Assembly: GCF_005844085.1 (NCBI RefSeq)
Contig: NZ_VCDI01000001.1
Location: 496,001-560,000, forward strand
Direction of reading: 5' to 3'
DNA length: 64,000 nucleotides
Source of the DNA: Lichenicoccus roseus
Lineage (GTDB): Bacteria; Pseudomonadota; Alphaproteobacteria; Acetobacterales; Acetobacteraceae
A model generated the notes under the pieces. That model had not been told where the DNA came from. It did not search any database and was given only the letters and a program-made list of their open reading frames with translations. The stretch's first letter is position 1. Each line of letters opens with the position of its first letter. The translations under genes and the position numbers were made by a program. Below are positions 8,887 to 17,295 of the stretch, one piece after another.

Positions 8887-9711
8887 TTACCTCCAGAACG
8901 GCAGGTTGAGCCACCAGTTCCACCATTCCGGCCAGCCGCGGGTCCAGAGGGGTCCACTGATGACGATGCAGATCGCGCTCCACACGCCGGCATTGATGGC
9001 GCAGAACCAGCCGAGGCGATGGATGCCGAGCGGGCCGATCGAATAGACGATCAGGTCGCGAAAGAAGCTGTCCTCGTGCGCCGATGTCTTGACCGGCTCG
9101 TCGCCGGGCGGATTGAGCGACGAGAGCACCGCGCCACCATGCATCGCCAGGATGAAGGTGGTGGTGAAGAAGAACGTCACCGCGATCATATGCGCGGGAT
9201 TATAGTGGAACTGCAGGTGCTGGTAGCCGACGTTCGAGACCCAGTCGAGATGACTGAGGATCCCGTACGGGAAGCCATGGCCCCAGCCGCCCATCAGCAC
9301 CGGCCGGATCACCTCGAGGGTGAAGTAGGCAAGGATGGCCCCGCTGAAGGCGATCGGCACGTGCAGGCCCATGCCGAGCTTGCGCGCGATCTCCACCATG
9401 CGAAGCGCCCAGGAGCAGAACGCCCCCAGCGCGCAGAAGGTGATCCATTGCCACAACCCGCCCTCGCGCAGCGGCGCGAAGCCAAGTCCGTAGCTGAGGT
9501 CAGGTGGTGCTATGTTGATGCGCCACACATTCCAGGTCGGGCCGATGGCCGCGCCCCAGATGATCAGCAGCGTTCCCACCAGTGAAAAGAAGGCGGTGGT
9601 GACGCCGAAGAAGCCGACATAGAACGGCCCGACCCAGAAATCGAAAAGGTCGCCGCCCACCAGCGTTCCACCGCGAACGCGATATTTGTACTCGAAATTA
9701 AGCATCGCCAT
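8887..9711 (-). CDS. pufL: Photosynthetic reaction centre L subunit
   Basis: Reaction centre L chain, 274 residues, N-terminal [12 protein letters not shown] followed by the [13 protein letters not shown] helix start. The accessory chlorophyll ligand is in SHLDWV, His equivalent to L168 in QFHYNP, the special-pair ligand in NPAHM (L173), and iron ligands in AMHGG and near the C-terminus (LGIHRLGW). The GYQHLQFH stretch differs from the TYGNFH of Rhodobacter. The gene follows pufA after 46 non-coding bases; a second in-frame Met two codons in (9705) is an alternative start. Confidence 0.97.
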   Translation of the reverse strand: MAMLNFEYKYRVRGGTLVGGDLFDFWVGPFYVGFFGVTTAFFSLVGTLLIIWGAAIGPTWNVWRINIAPPDLSYGLGFAPLREGGLWQWITFCALGAFCSWALRMVEIARKLGMGLHVPIAFSGAILAYFTLEVIRPVLMGGWGHGFPYGILSHLDWVSNVGYQHLQFHYNPAHMIAVTFFFTTTFILAMHGGAVLSSLNPPGDEPVKTSAHEDSFFRDLIVYSIGPLGIHRLGWFCAINAGVWSAICIVISGPLWTRGWPEWWNWWLNLPFWR

Positions 9712-9757
9712 GATCGCGGTCTCCTGCCGGGGGCGGTCCTCTATGCCTGGTGTGGAA

Positions 9758-9955
9758 CTATTTCGGGGGTTCCGGCAGCGGGGTCATCTGCTGCACCTGC
9801 GAGCCGCCGAAGCGGTCATGGCTCGGGCCATCGAGCCAGTTGAAACGGTCGGTGCTGAGCAGGATGAAATGGATGATCAGGGCCAGCGTCAGCAGAAAAA
9901 CGAACAGCCCGACCAGCGCGCGGCGCGGGTCGAACAGGATCCAGATACGCCACAT
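9758..9955 (-). CDS. pufA: Light-harvesting 1 alpha polypeptide
   Basis: A 65-residue LH1 alpha chain. The N-terminal [14 protein letters not shown] interface segment is followed by one membrane helix with the bacteriochlorophyll-binding His ([11 protein letters not shown]) and the downstream aromatic RFNWL. The C-terminus is polar, as is normal. A GGGAGG ribosome site ends 7 bases before the ATG and shares bases with the pufB stop codon (TAG at 9968-9970), so alpha and beta are made from the same message close together. Confidence 0.96.
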   Translation of the reverse strand: MWRIWILFDPRRALVGLFVFLLTLALIIHFILLSTDRFNWLDGPSHDRFGGSQVQQMTPLPEPPK

Positions 9956-9967
9956 GGTGTGTCCTCC

Positions 9968-10231
9968 CTATCCAAGCATGGCGAGCAGGGACCCGGCGGC
10001 ATGCAGGGCGACCGGGTGCAGATGCACGGTGACGGCGGCCAGGTGCGTGCTGCCCGCCATTGCGGTGTGGTAGCTGCCGCCCCACGGGCGCCACATCCAG
10101 GCCAGGAGATGCGCCACTACGGCGACCGCCACGAAGACGACGAAGCTGAGTACGAAGAGCCGGTTGAACTCCTTCGCCTCCGGCTCCGTCAGGCCGGACA
10201 GGGTTGTCCGACGGTCCGGTTCAAGTGCCAT
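9968..10231 (-). CDS. pufB: Light-harvesting 1 beta polypeptide with C-terminal extension
   Basis: LH1 beta chain. SGLTEPEAKEFNRLFV leads into the membrane helix, with the bacteriochlorophyll ligand His in VVAHLLAW and the terminal MWRPW. Ordinary beta chains stop there (about 45-70 residues); this one continues for 35 residues (53-87) rich in Ala, hydrophobics and five His (SYH, STH, TVHLHP, ALH). A strong AAGGAGG ribosome site precedes the ATG. It is the first puf gene after bchZ; no pufQ was found. Confidence 0.94.
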   Translation of the reverse strand: MALEPDRRTTLSGLTEPEAKEFNRLFVLSFVVFVAVAVVAHLLAWMWRPWGGSYHTAMAGSTHLAAVTVHLHPVALHAAGSLLAMLG

Positions 10232-10240
10232 AAGAATATA

Positions 10241-10247
10241 CCTCCTT
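10241..10247 (-). promoter_or_regulatory. Strong ribosome binding site of pufB
   Basis: Minus-strand AAGGAGG, a full match to the anti-Shine-Dalgarno core, 9 bases before the pufB ATG in the 33-base bchZ-pufB gap. It is the strongest site noticed in the cluster and suits a protein needed in large excess over the Bch enzymes encoded upstream. Confidence 0.8.
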
Positions 10248-10264
10248 GAGTGGATGCTGTTGCC

Positions 10265-11770
10265 TCATGACACGGCGACCGTCTCGGCACGCCGAGCGAG
10301 CGTTTCGGCAACGCCGAGCGTGCGCTGCGCGCGCTCCAGCGTCACCCGTGTCTCCTGCGCCTCGCGGGCATCGTGCTCGATGCGCTCACGCAGCTTCTTT
10401 GCCGCCGAGATGCGAACCAGGAAGGGTTCGCGCTCGAGATGCCGGTCGAGCAGGTGCGCCGCGGGCGCGTCCCAGATCAGCTCGGCGTCACCGCGCGCGT
10501 GCGTTGCCTCGATCGCGTCGAGGTCGCCGGCGAGCGGCAGCATGTTGAACAACGCGTCGAACAGCGCGTTGCAGTATTCCTGCACCAGGTAGGTGGCGCC
10601 CGCGTAGCCCATGAACGGCGTGCCGGTGCTGCGCCTGATGATCGCGCCGGGGAACGAAGCCGGCACGAAGATGCAGCGCGCCTTCTGCTCGACGGCGTAG
10701 ATGCGCTCGTTGCTGGAACCGAACAGCACCAGCGGTGGCGTGGTCTTTAGCGAGGCGCGCACCGCCTGGTTGTCGGGCTTGGTGCCGGGCCGGCGGGCCA
10801 CCGAGAAGCTGCACGGAATGCCGAGCTCCTCCTCGAGGAAATGCCGCACGCCGCGCTCGTACGTTTCGGTGGCGACGATAGCGAAGCTGCCGGTGGCGAA
10901 GAAATCCTGTGTCACCGAGCGCCAGAGATCCCAGATCGCCTTGATGGTAGTCCGCTTCTCGCGCTCGATGAACGGTTCCGGATCGACACCGGCGAGCTCG
11001 CCGAGCTGGCGCAGGAAGGCGGTGGTGGCGAATACCCCGATCGGCGCCTGCAGGTAGGGCTTGCCGAGTTCCTCGCACAGCTTGCGGCCGAATTCGCGAT
11101 AGAGGCAGACATTGACCACCGCATCGGCAAGACGCGGGGTGTCGTCGATATGCGCCTCGATCGGATACACCAGGTTGACGTCGCAGCCGATACCTTCGAC
11201 CAGGCGGCGGATCTCGTGCACGTCCGACGGCATGTTGAAGGTGCCGTGGATGGCACCGATGATGTTCACCTTCGGGCGTGTGGGCGCTGCCGCCGGCGCG
11301 GTATCGACGCCACCCTTGCGTATGGCCGGACGCGGACCCTTCGACTTCTTCTGGCCGAACTGCGTCCACAACCAGAACAGCGCGCGGTCGGCGCATTGCC
11401 ACTGGTCGTCGTCGATGGTGCGCGGAATGAAGCGCAGCAGGTTGGAGCCTTCCGGCGTCACTCCGCCGCCGATCATCTCGGCGATGCTGCCGGTCACCAC
11501 CACGCCAGGGATCTTCTGGTCGCCGACGCTGTTGGCGCGGCTGAGCGCGCCCTCGGTGCCGTGCATCGACAGCGCGTCTTCCGACAACCCGGTGACGCTG
11601 ACCGGCAACTCGTGCGGCGGCAGCGCGTCGGTGTAGTGCAGCACTGCGGTGACCGGCAGGTTCTCGCAGCCGACCGGGCCGTCGATGATGACGCGCAGGC
11701 CGCTGATGGCGGAAAACACGTAGACCGCGCCCCAGTAGCCGCCGGCGCGATCATGGTCGATCACCAGCAT
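10265..11770 (-). CDS. bchZ: Chlorophyllide reductase subunit BchZ
   Basis: Beta component of the catalytic BchYZ heterotetramer, a nitrogenase-like enzyme that reduces the C7=C8 bond of chlorophyllide a. The 501-residue product begins [19 protein letters not shown], as is typical of BchZ, has the cluster-region cysteine in [10 protein letters not shown], the SVTGLSED and [10 protein letters not shown] segments, and a C-terminal basic alpha-helical DUF-type tail. It starts 3 bases after bchY ends and is followed 33 bases later by pufB, giving the classic bchCXYZ-puf linkage. Confidence 0.96.
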   Translation of the reverse strand: MLVIDHDRAGGYWGAVYVFSAISGLRVIIDGPVGCENLPVTAVLHYTDALPPHELPVSVTGLSEDALSMHGTEGALSRANSVGDQKIPGVVVTGSIAEMIGGGVTPEGSNLLRFIPRTIDDDQWQCADRALFWLWTQFGQKKSKGPRPAIRKGGVDTAPAAAPTRPKVNIIGAIHGTFNMPSDVHEIRRLVEGIGCDVNLVYPIEAHIDDTPRLADAVVNVCLYREFGRKLCEELGKPYLQAPIGVFATTAFLRQLGELAGVDPEPFIEREKRTTIKAIWDLWRSVTQDFFATGSFAIVATETYERGVRHFLEEELGIPCSFSVARRPGTKPDNQAVRASLKTTPPLVLFGSSNERIYAVEQKARCIFVPASFPGAIIRRSTGTPFMGYAGATYLVQEYCNALFDALFNMLPLAGDLDAIEATHARGDAELIWDAPAAHLLDRHLEREPFLVRISAAKKLRERIEHDAREAQETRVTLERAQRTLGVAETLARRAETVAVS

Positions 11771-11773
11771 CGC

Positions 11774-13210
11774 TCAGGCCCCCTTGGCTGCGGAAGCAGG
11801 AATCGCGGCGGTGGGAGGGGCGCCGAAGAACGACACCATACGCGCGAAGCGTTCGCGGCCGTTGGTCTGCGCGTGGACGATCTGCGCCATCGCGCCGATG
11901 CCCGGCACGCCGAGCAGCGGACGGCCGGACACCATGTTGGTGTAGTAGATCGCGGGAATGCCCTGCTCCTTGGCCTTCTGCACGACCGGCGTGGTGCCGA
12001 TGGCGAGATCCGGCCGCACCACCCGCATTGCCTGCAGGTCCTGCTCCAGCGAGGCGCGGAACTGCACGTGCACGCCGCGCGCCTCGAGCCAGATGCGGTC
12101 GGCCTCGGTCCAGTCGGTGGCGGGGCACGCGGTGCCGACATAGGGCAGCTCGGCGCCGGCCTCGACCAGCAGGCGCGCCACCAGCAGCTCGGAGCCCTCG
12201 TAGCCGGACAGCGTCATGCGCGCGCGGATCGGGTTGGCCGCGAGCACCGCGCGCAGGGCGGGCAGCGACGCGTCGAGCGCTGCGTCGAGGCGTGACTGCG
12301 GCACGCCGGCGGCGGCGGCGATCGAGGTGAGCCACGTCTCGGTGGCGGCGGCACCGACCGGTCCGGAGGCGACGATCGGCCGGCCGGCGGTGGTGAATTC
12401 GCGGAACGCGGCAGTGTAGAACGGATGGATCGCGGCGACCACGGCGCAGTCGAGGGCGCCATACAGGTCGCGCCATTCGCGCGCGGGGGTCGGCGGTGCG
12501 ACCCCGAGGCCGAGTGGCGCCAGCAGGCCACCGGCGACCATCGGATCGGCGGGGAACATCTCGCCGACCATTGCCACCGTCGGCTGATCGCTCTGCGCAC
12601 CGCGGGGACGCTGCACCGGCCCCGCCTCGATCTCGGCGCGGGCGGCGCGCAGCATGGCGCCGGCGAGCACGTCCTTCGCTTCGGCATGGGTCGGCACGCC
12701 GAAGCCGGGCACGTCGATGCCGATCACCCGCACGCCGTTGATCTGCTTCGGCAGCAGGTCGAGCGGCACGCCGGACGCGGTCGGCACGCAGAGATTGATC
12801 ACCACCACCGCATCGTAGTTGGCAGGATCGGCGGTCTCGCTGACGGCGTCGCGGATGTCCTCGAACAGCTGGCCGCGCACCAGACTTTCCGAATTGAACG
12901 GCACGTAGCCGACGCTGCGACGCGCACCGTAGAAGCGCGAGGTGAAGCTGAGGCCGTAGACGCAGCAGGCCGAGCCGCTGAGGATGGTGGCGACGCGGCG
13001 CATGCGCAGGCCGACGCGCAGCGAGCCGAAGGCCGGGCACATCGATTGCGGCTGGTCATGCGGGCCGCGCGGATAATCGGTCAGCAGACGGTCCATCGAC
13101 GCACCGCTGCCGGCCGCGCGGGCTGCGGCCACCAGCGTCTCGCGGCCACCGTGGCAACCGGCATCCTTGGCAGCCGGCGGCAGGGAGAGGCCGGGATCGT
13201 AATCGTCCAT
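11774..13210 (-). CDS. bchY: Chlorophyllide reductase subunit BchY
   Basis: Alpha component of chlorophyllide reductase, 478 residues. Cluster-ligand cysteines are visible in SMCPAFGSLR, SGSACCVYGL and VINLCVPTASG, and GTACPATDW occurs later. The family motif DVPGFGVPTHAEAKD is present. The ATG at 13210 was chosen because it lies 2 bases after the bchX stop and gives a normal N-terminus; the ORF extends upstream only by overlapping bchX. Confidence 0.96.
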   Translation of the reverse strand: MDDYDPGLSLPPAAKDAGCHGGRETLVAAARAAGSGASMDRLLTDYPRGPHDQPQSMCPAFGSLRVGLRMRRVATILSGSACCVYGLSFTSRFYGARRSVGYVPFNSESLVRGQLFEDIRDAVSETADPANYDAVVVINLCVPTASGVPLDLLPKQINGVRVIGIDVPGFGVPTHAEAKDVLAGAMLRAARAEIEAGPVQRPRGAQSDQPTVAMVGEMFPADPMVAGGLLAPLGLGVAPPTPAREWRDLYGALDCAVVAAIHPFYTAAFREFTTAGRPIVASGPVGAAATETWLTSIAAAAGVPQSRLDAALDASLPALRAVLAANPIRARMTLSGYEGSELLVARLLVEAGAELPYVGTACPATDWTEADRIWLEARGVHVQFRASLEQDLQAMRVVRPDLAIGTTPVVQKAKEQGIPAIYYTNMVSGRPLLGVPGIGAMAQIVHAQTNGRERFARMVSFFGAPPTAAIPASAAKGA

Positions 13211-13212
13211 CG

Positions 13213-14175
13213 CTACACGCCCTCGTAGAGGACTTCGAGCGACGGCCGCTCGGCGACCGCGATGCCCGCGCACATGTCGGTCATGCTGGCCGGCTCGAGC
13301 ACCACCCCGCGCCCGACCGCATCGCCCTTGAACAGGTCGAGCAGGTTGTCGTGGCTGAGAGGGTTCGGACGCAGCGGCGGCGCTTCCGCCACCTGGGTCG
13401 CGAGCGACATGAACAGCGGCTCCCAGGGGCTGCCGGGACGGCCGATGATCTCGTAGTTGGCACTCTTGCGACGGATATCGTCGTCGGCGGGAATGGCGGC
13501 GAGCACCGGGATGCCGACCGCGTTCGCGAAGGCCTGCGCCTCGCCGGTGCCGTCATCCTTGTTGATCACCAGGCCGGCAACGCCGACATGGCCGCCAAGC
13601 TTGTTGAAATACTCGACCGCCGAGCAGACGTTGTTGGCGACATAGAGCGACTGCAGGTCGTTCGAGCCGACCACGATCACCTTCTGGCACATGTCGCGGG
13701 CGATCGGCAGGCCGAAGCCGCCGCACACCACGTCGCCGAGGAAATCCAGCAGCACGTAGTCGAAGCCCCAGTCGTGGAAACCCAGCTTCTCCAGCAGCTC
13801 GAAGCCGTGGATGATGCCGCGCCCGCCGCAGCCGCGGCCGACTTCCGGGCCACCGAGCTCCATCGCGAACACGCCGTCGCGCTTGAAGCAGACATCGCCG
13901 ATCTCGACCTTCTCGCCTGCGAGTTTCTTGCGCGACGAGGTCTCGATGATGGTGGGGCACGAACGGCCGCCGAACAGCAGCGAGGTGGTGTCGCTCTTCG
14001 GATCGCAGCCGATCAGAAGCACCCGCTTGCCGTGCTGCGCCATCGTGTAGGAGAGGTTGGCCAGGGTGAAGCTCTTGCCGATGCCACCCTTGCCGTAGAT
14101 CGCGATGATCTGGGTCTCGGGCTTGGCGCCTTCCAGCTTGGACGGCTCCGGCACGATCTGGGTGTGTGCGTTCAT
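13213..14175 (-). CDS. bchX: Chlorophyllide reductase iron protein BchX
   Basis: NifH-like ATPase that donates electrons to BchYZ; 320 residues. The P-loop is [12 protein letters not shown], the bridging [4Fe-4S] cysteines are in GRGCGGRG and [10 protein letters not shown], and the switch region is LIGCDPKSDTT. BchX and BchL are told apart by the Phe after the P-loop Ser and the RSCPTIIET segment here. The start ATG overlaps the bchC stop by four bases (14172-14175). Confidence 0.97.
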   Translation of the reverse strand: MNAHTQIVPEPSKLEGAKPETQIIAIYGKGGIGKSFTLANLSYTMAQHGKRVLLIGCDPKSDTTSLLFGGRSCPTIIETSSRKKLAGEKVEIGDVCFKRDGVFAMELGGPEVGRGCGGRGIIHGFELLEKLGFHDWGFDYVLLDFLGDVVCGGFGLPIARDMCQKVIVVGSNDLQSLYVANNVCSAVEYFNKLGGHVGVAGLVINKDDGTGEAQAFANAVGIPVLAAIPADDDIRRKSANYEIIGRPGSPWEPLFMSLATQVAEAPPLRPNPLSHDNLLDLFKGDAVGRGVVLEPASMTDMCAGIAVAERPSLEVLYEGV

Positions 14176-15104
14176 GCCGAAGCTCTCCAATCGAGAATCA
14201 TCTTGAGGCAGCCGGTATCGTTGAAGGCGGTGCGGTAGGCGTCCTGCGCCGCGGCGGCCGGGCTGCGATGGGTGATGAGATGGTCCAGGGACAGGCGGTG
14301 GCCGGCAAGCAGGCGCTGCACCACCGCGAGATCCTCCGGCTTCCACTCGGCGGCACAGCGCAGACGCGCCTCGCGCATGAAGGCCGGCGGGAAACTGAAC
14401 GACAGCGTGCCGGCATAGAACCCGGCCAGCACGATCTCGCCGCCGGGTGCCAGCCTGGCGATCAGGCTGTCCAGCAGGCCGGTATCGCCGCTCGCGTCGA
14501 CGATGCAGCGATAGGCGCGGTTGGTGTCCTGCTCGGCGGTGGTGACCCGGTAGCCGTCGGCACCATCTGCGCGACCGGGCAGCGCTTCCCATACGGTCGG
14601 CGCGGGATGGCCCAGTGCGAGGGTGATGCGCGCGATCAGCCGGCCCAGCACGCCGTGGCCGATGACCAGGTCGGGTGCCTGCATCGCCACGGCATGATGC
14701 GCGGTGGCGGCGAGTGCCAGCAGGATGCCGCGCTCGCCGAGATCGTCCGCGATCGGCACCACGCGCGCGCCGCCGGTCACCAGACGGGACGCCGCGCCGC
14801 CGAACAGGCCGCGCACCGGACCGAAGCAGCGGGCACCCGGAACGAACACCGTTTCGCCAGCGCTGCGACCGGATGCGGCACCGGCCTCGACGATACGGCC
14901 TACGGATTCATAGCCGGGCACCAGCGGATATCCCATGCCGGGGAAGTCGGGCATGCGGCCGGACCAGAGCAGGCGCTCGGTCCCGGCGCTGATGCCGCTC
15001 CAGGCGATATCGACGACCACGTCCTCGTCGCCGGGGGCGGTCAGGTCGAGAGACTCGAGGGCGGCATGCCCGGGGGCGCTCATCACGACGGCAACTGCCT
15101 GCAT
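14172..15104 (-). CDS. bchC: Bacteriochlorophyllide a dehydrogenase BchC
   Basis: Oxidises the 3-(1-hydroxyethyl) group to 3-acetyl late in bacteriochlorophyll a synthesis. This 310-residue medium-chain dehydrogenase-like protein shows WSGISAGTERLLWSG, VPGYESVGRIV and the nucleotide-binding GHGVLGRL. The ATG at 15104 follows a GGGAGGGG ribosome site; the longer frame would run into the operator region upstream. It heads the bchCXYZ-puf segment and has its own control region carrying PpsR-type palindromes. Confidence 0.95.
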   Translation of the reverse strand: MQAVAVVMSAPGHAALESLDLTAPGDEDVVVDIAWSGISAGTERLLWSGRMPDFPGMGYPLVPGYESVGRIVEAGAASGRSAGETVFVPGARCFGPVRGLFGGAASRLVTGGARVVPIADDLGERGILLALAATAHHAVAMQAPDLVIGHGVLGRLIARITLALGHPAPTVWEALPGRADGADGYRVTTAEQDTNRAYRCIVDASGDTGLLDSLIARLAPGGEIVLAGFYAGTLSFSFPPAFMREARLRCAAEWKPEDLAVVQRLLAGHRLSLDHLITHRSPAAAAQDAYRTAFNDTGCLKMILDWRASA

Positions 15105-15122
15105 GCGATCCCCTCCCTTGAA

Positions 15123-15166
15123 TGTCAGGCTAGCGCGACCGCTGAAGGTGTCAACCTGATTTGACA
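15123..15166. promoter_or_regulatory. PpsR/CrtJ operator pair upstream of bchC
   Basis: The consensus for PpsR/CrtJ is TGT-N12-ACA. A perfect match is at 15149-15166 (ends TGTCAA...TTGACA). An imperfect one (TGT-N12-ACC) is at 15123-15140, separated by exactly 8 bases. The same two-site, 8-base spacing is known for bchC of Rhodobacter capsulatus. A third near-match (TGA-N12-ACA) is at 15174-15191. The sites lie in the 88-base crtF-bchC gap. Confidence 0.8.
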
Positions 15167-15192
15167 TTACGGATGACAATTCAGGCTGACAG

Positions 15193-16284
15193 TCAGCTTG
15201 CTGCAATGAGTTGGGTGACCAGCGGCAGGTTGGTCGGGAGCAGCTCCGAGCGCTGGAAACCGGCGTCTCGCAGCATGGTGCGAAGCCGGGATGCGCTTCT
15301 CGGCGTGCCGCTTCCCATCGCCAGCAGGTAGAAGCCGAAATAGGCGTCAGCCATCGCCTCGGCGCCCGGGGTCTCCGCCATCGGCTCGATCACCAGCAGG
15401 GTGCCGCCGGGTGCCAGCGCCTCGCGCGCACGGTGCAGCAGGAGACGGACAGTGTCATCGTCGTGGTCGTGCAGCACGCGCACGAACGACACCAGGTCGG
15501 CGCCCCGGGGCAGCGGATCCTTGCGGAAGTCGCCGGGATGGACCGTTGCCCGGGAGGCCAGGCCGTCGCGTTCGAATCGGGATGAAGCGAGAGCCGCCAC
15601 GGCAGGCAGATCGAACAGCATGAGCCGCAGTCCGGAGCTCCGCTTCGCGGCGGCGGCGAGGAAGCTGCCGTCGCCACCGCCGACATCGAGCAGCACGCGA
15701 TGCTTCCGCAGATCGCAGGCGGTCATCGCCTGTTCGGCGATCATCGCCTGCGAGGCTGCCATCAGGGCGGTATACGACGCGACCTCGCTGGCGCCGGGAA
15801 GTGCGGCCTGCGTCGCGTACGGCCAGTAGCCGGCGAGCCGGGTCGGTCCCGCCTTGCCACGCAGCAGCGCCACCGGATCGCGCAGGTCGTCGTACAGCAG
15901 GCGGTGATGCGCGACCATGGCATTCACGCCGGGATTGTCGATCAGCGCCGCACCGGCGCGACCTAATCCGTAGCGACCGCCGCGACGCCTGCGGGCAATA
16001 TTCAGCGAGGTTGCCGCATTCAGCAGCCGCAGCGTCGCGGCCGGGGTCATGTCGAGAGTCTTCGCAAGGTTTTCGGCGGTCGCCGGCCCGCGCAGCAGCA
16101 GGCGCGGCAGATCGAGCTCCACGCAGGCAAGCAGCACCTGCGAGTAGACGAAGCCGGCGGTGAGGTCGAACACCGCCCTCGCCCGCCTGCGCGCCAGCGG
16201 CCGTGACAGCACGAAGGCGCCCGCCGCGGAGCGGAAACGCGGACTGCTCTGCAGCCGGTCGGCCAGCGTTGCGAACGAGATCAA
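15193..16284 (-). CDS. crtF: Hydroxyneurosporene/demethylspheroidene O-methyltransferase CrtF
   Basis: SAM-dependent methyltransferase that makes the C-1 methoxy group of spheroidene/spirilloxanthin-type carotenoids. It has an N-terminal winged-helix dimerisation part and the SAM-binding LLDVGGGDGSFL, then FDLPAV and VRVLHDHDD with the catalytic His region. No ATG or GTG lies at a sensible place; a TTG at 16284 gives 363 residues, close to the family's about 370-390. The open frame continues upstream into crtE and was not used. The start is therefore uncertain, the identity is not. It lies between crtE and bchC, as in other purple bacteria. Confidence 0.9.
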   Translation of the reverse strand: MISFATLADRLQSSPRFRSAAGAFVLSRPLARRRARAVFDLTAGFVYSQVLLACVELDLPRLLLRGPATAENLAKTLDMTPAATLRLLNAATSLNIARRRRGGRYGLGRAGAALIDNPGVNAMVAHHRLLYDDLRDPVALLRGKAGPTRLAGYWPYATQAALPGASEVASYTALMAASQAMIAEQAMTACDLRKHRVLLDVGGGDGSFLAAAAKRSSGLRLMLFDLPAVAALASSRFERDGLASRATVHPGDFRKDPLPRGADLVSFVRVLHDHDDDTVRLLLHRAREALAPGGTLLVIEPMAETPGAEAMADAYFGFYLLAMGSGTPRSASRLRTMLRDAGFQRSELLPTNLPLVTQLIAAS

Positions 16285-16322
16285 GCGTGGATGCCGACTG
16301 CTACCGGTCGGGCGGCCCGGTT

Positions 16323-17198
16323 CTAGGCGGCCCGGGAGGCGGCGATGGCGGGCAGCAGCAGGCGTTGCAGCTCGCGCCGGATCAGCACGGTCAGCATGGC
16401 GGCACCATGACAATCCGGGATGGCGTCGACCGAGGCCGCGATCAGGCGATCGAGATGGTCGTGCGCGCCGGACAGCCCGTGCTGCGCCACCGCACTCGGC
16501 CGCCCGAGGGCGAGATCCTGGCCGCATGGCTTGCCGAGGGTGGCGGCGTCGCCGACGCTGTCGTTGATGTCGTCGGCAACCTGGTAGGCCTCGCCCAGAC
16601 AGTCGCCGAGCGCACGCCAGCGTGCCGGATCGGCGCCGGCGGCGAGCGCGCCGGCCTGGGTGGCGCAGGCGAACAGCGACGCGGTCTTGGCACGCTGGTA
16701 GGTCGCCAGCACCACTTCGGTCTCGCACTCCCAGGCCTGGCCGGCCACCAGGCCGAGCGGGGTCCCGGCGGCGCGGGCCACCAGGACGGTGAGCGGCGCC
16801 AGCAGGGCGGCGCGCCTGACGCCGAGCGCCAGGCTCTCGAACGCGAGCACGATCAACGCGTCGCCGGCCAGCACCGCGAGCGGCTCGCCGAATGCCCTGT
16901 GCACCGAAGCGACTCCGCGTCGCGTCGCCGCGTTGTCGAAGCAGGGCAGGTCGTCATGCACCAGGGAGGCGCAGTGCAGCAGCTCGATAGCGGCTCCGGT
17001 GACGGCGGCGGTCTCCAGCGCCCGCCCGTCCGCCCCGCAGGCCAGCGCCACGGAGAGGCAAAGCCGCGGACGGATGCGCGCGCCGCCCGGGAACACAGAA
17101 TGGCGTATCGCCTCGGCCAGGCGCGGCGGACCGGCCGGGTCGCCGCTGCGAGAGAGCGCCACTTCCAGCGCATGCTCGATCCGGATCAGGATGTCCAT
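16323..17198 (-). CDS. crtE: Geranylgeranyl diphosphate synthase CrtE
   Basis: Prenyltransferase supplying geranylgeranyl diphosphate for carotenoids and for the bacteriochlorophyll tail; 291 residues. The first aspartate-rich motif is HDDLPCFD (Asp 82, 83, 88), the second is VADDIND, and PGGARIRP near the N-terminus is the usual substrate-binding block. It is first gene of the crtEF-bchCXYZ-puf transcription unit and divergent from crtD, with PpsR-type sites in between. Confidence 0.95.
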   Translation of the reverse strand: MDILIRIEHALEVALSRSGDPAGPPRLAEAIRHSVFPGGARIRPRLCLSVALACGADGRALETAAVTGAAIELLHCASLVHDDLPCFDNAATRRGVASVHRAFGEPLAVLAGDALIVLAFESLALGVRRAALLAPLTVLVARAAGTPLGLVAGQAWECETEVVLATYQRAKTASLFACATQAGALAAGADPARWRALGDCLGEAYQVADDINDSVGDAATLGKPCGQDLALGRPSAVAQHGLSGAHDHLDRLIAASVDAIPDCHGAAMLTVLIRRELQRLLLPAIAASRAA

Positions 17199-17226
17199 CG
17201 GACGCCACCCCTATACCGCAGGCAGA

Positions 17227-17270
17227 TGTCAGCTTTGCCTGTCGCTCGCTACTGTCAATCATGTTAGACA
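17227..17270. promoter_or_regulatory. PpsR/CrtJ operator pair between crtE and crtD
   Basis: A perfect TGT-N12-ACA palindrome is at 17253-17270 and an imperfect TGT-N12-TCG at 17227-17244, again with exactly 8 bases between them, as at bchC. The 97-base divergent region must carry promoters for both crtE (minus) and crtD (plus), so one operator pair could silence both directions. Confidence 0.78.
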
Positions 17271-17295
17271 CTCTCGTCAATAACTGGATGGGCTG

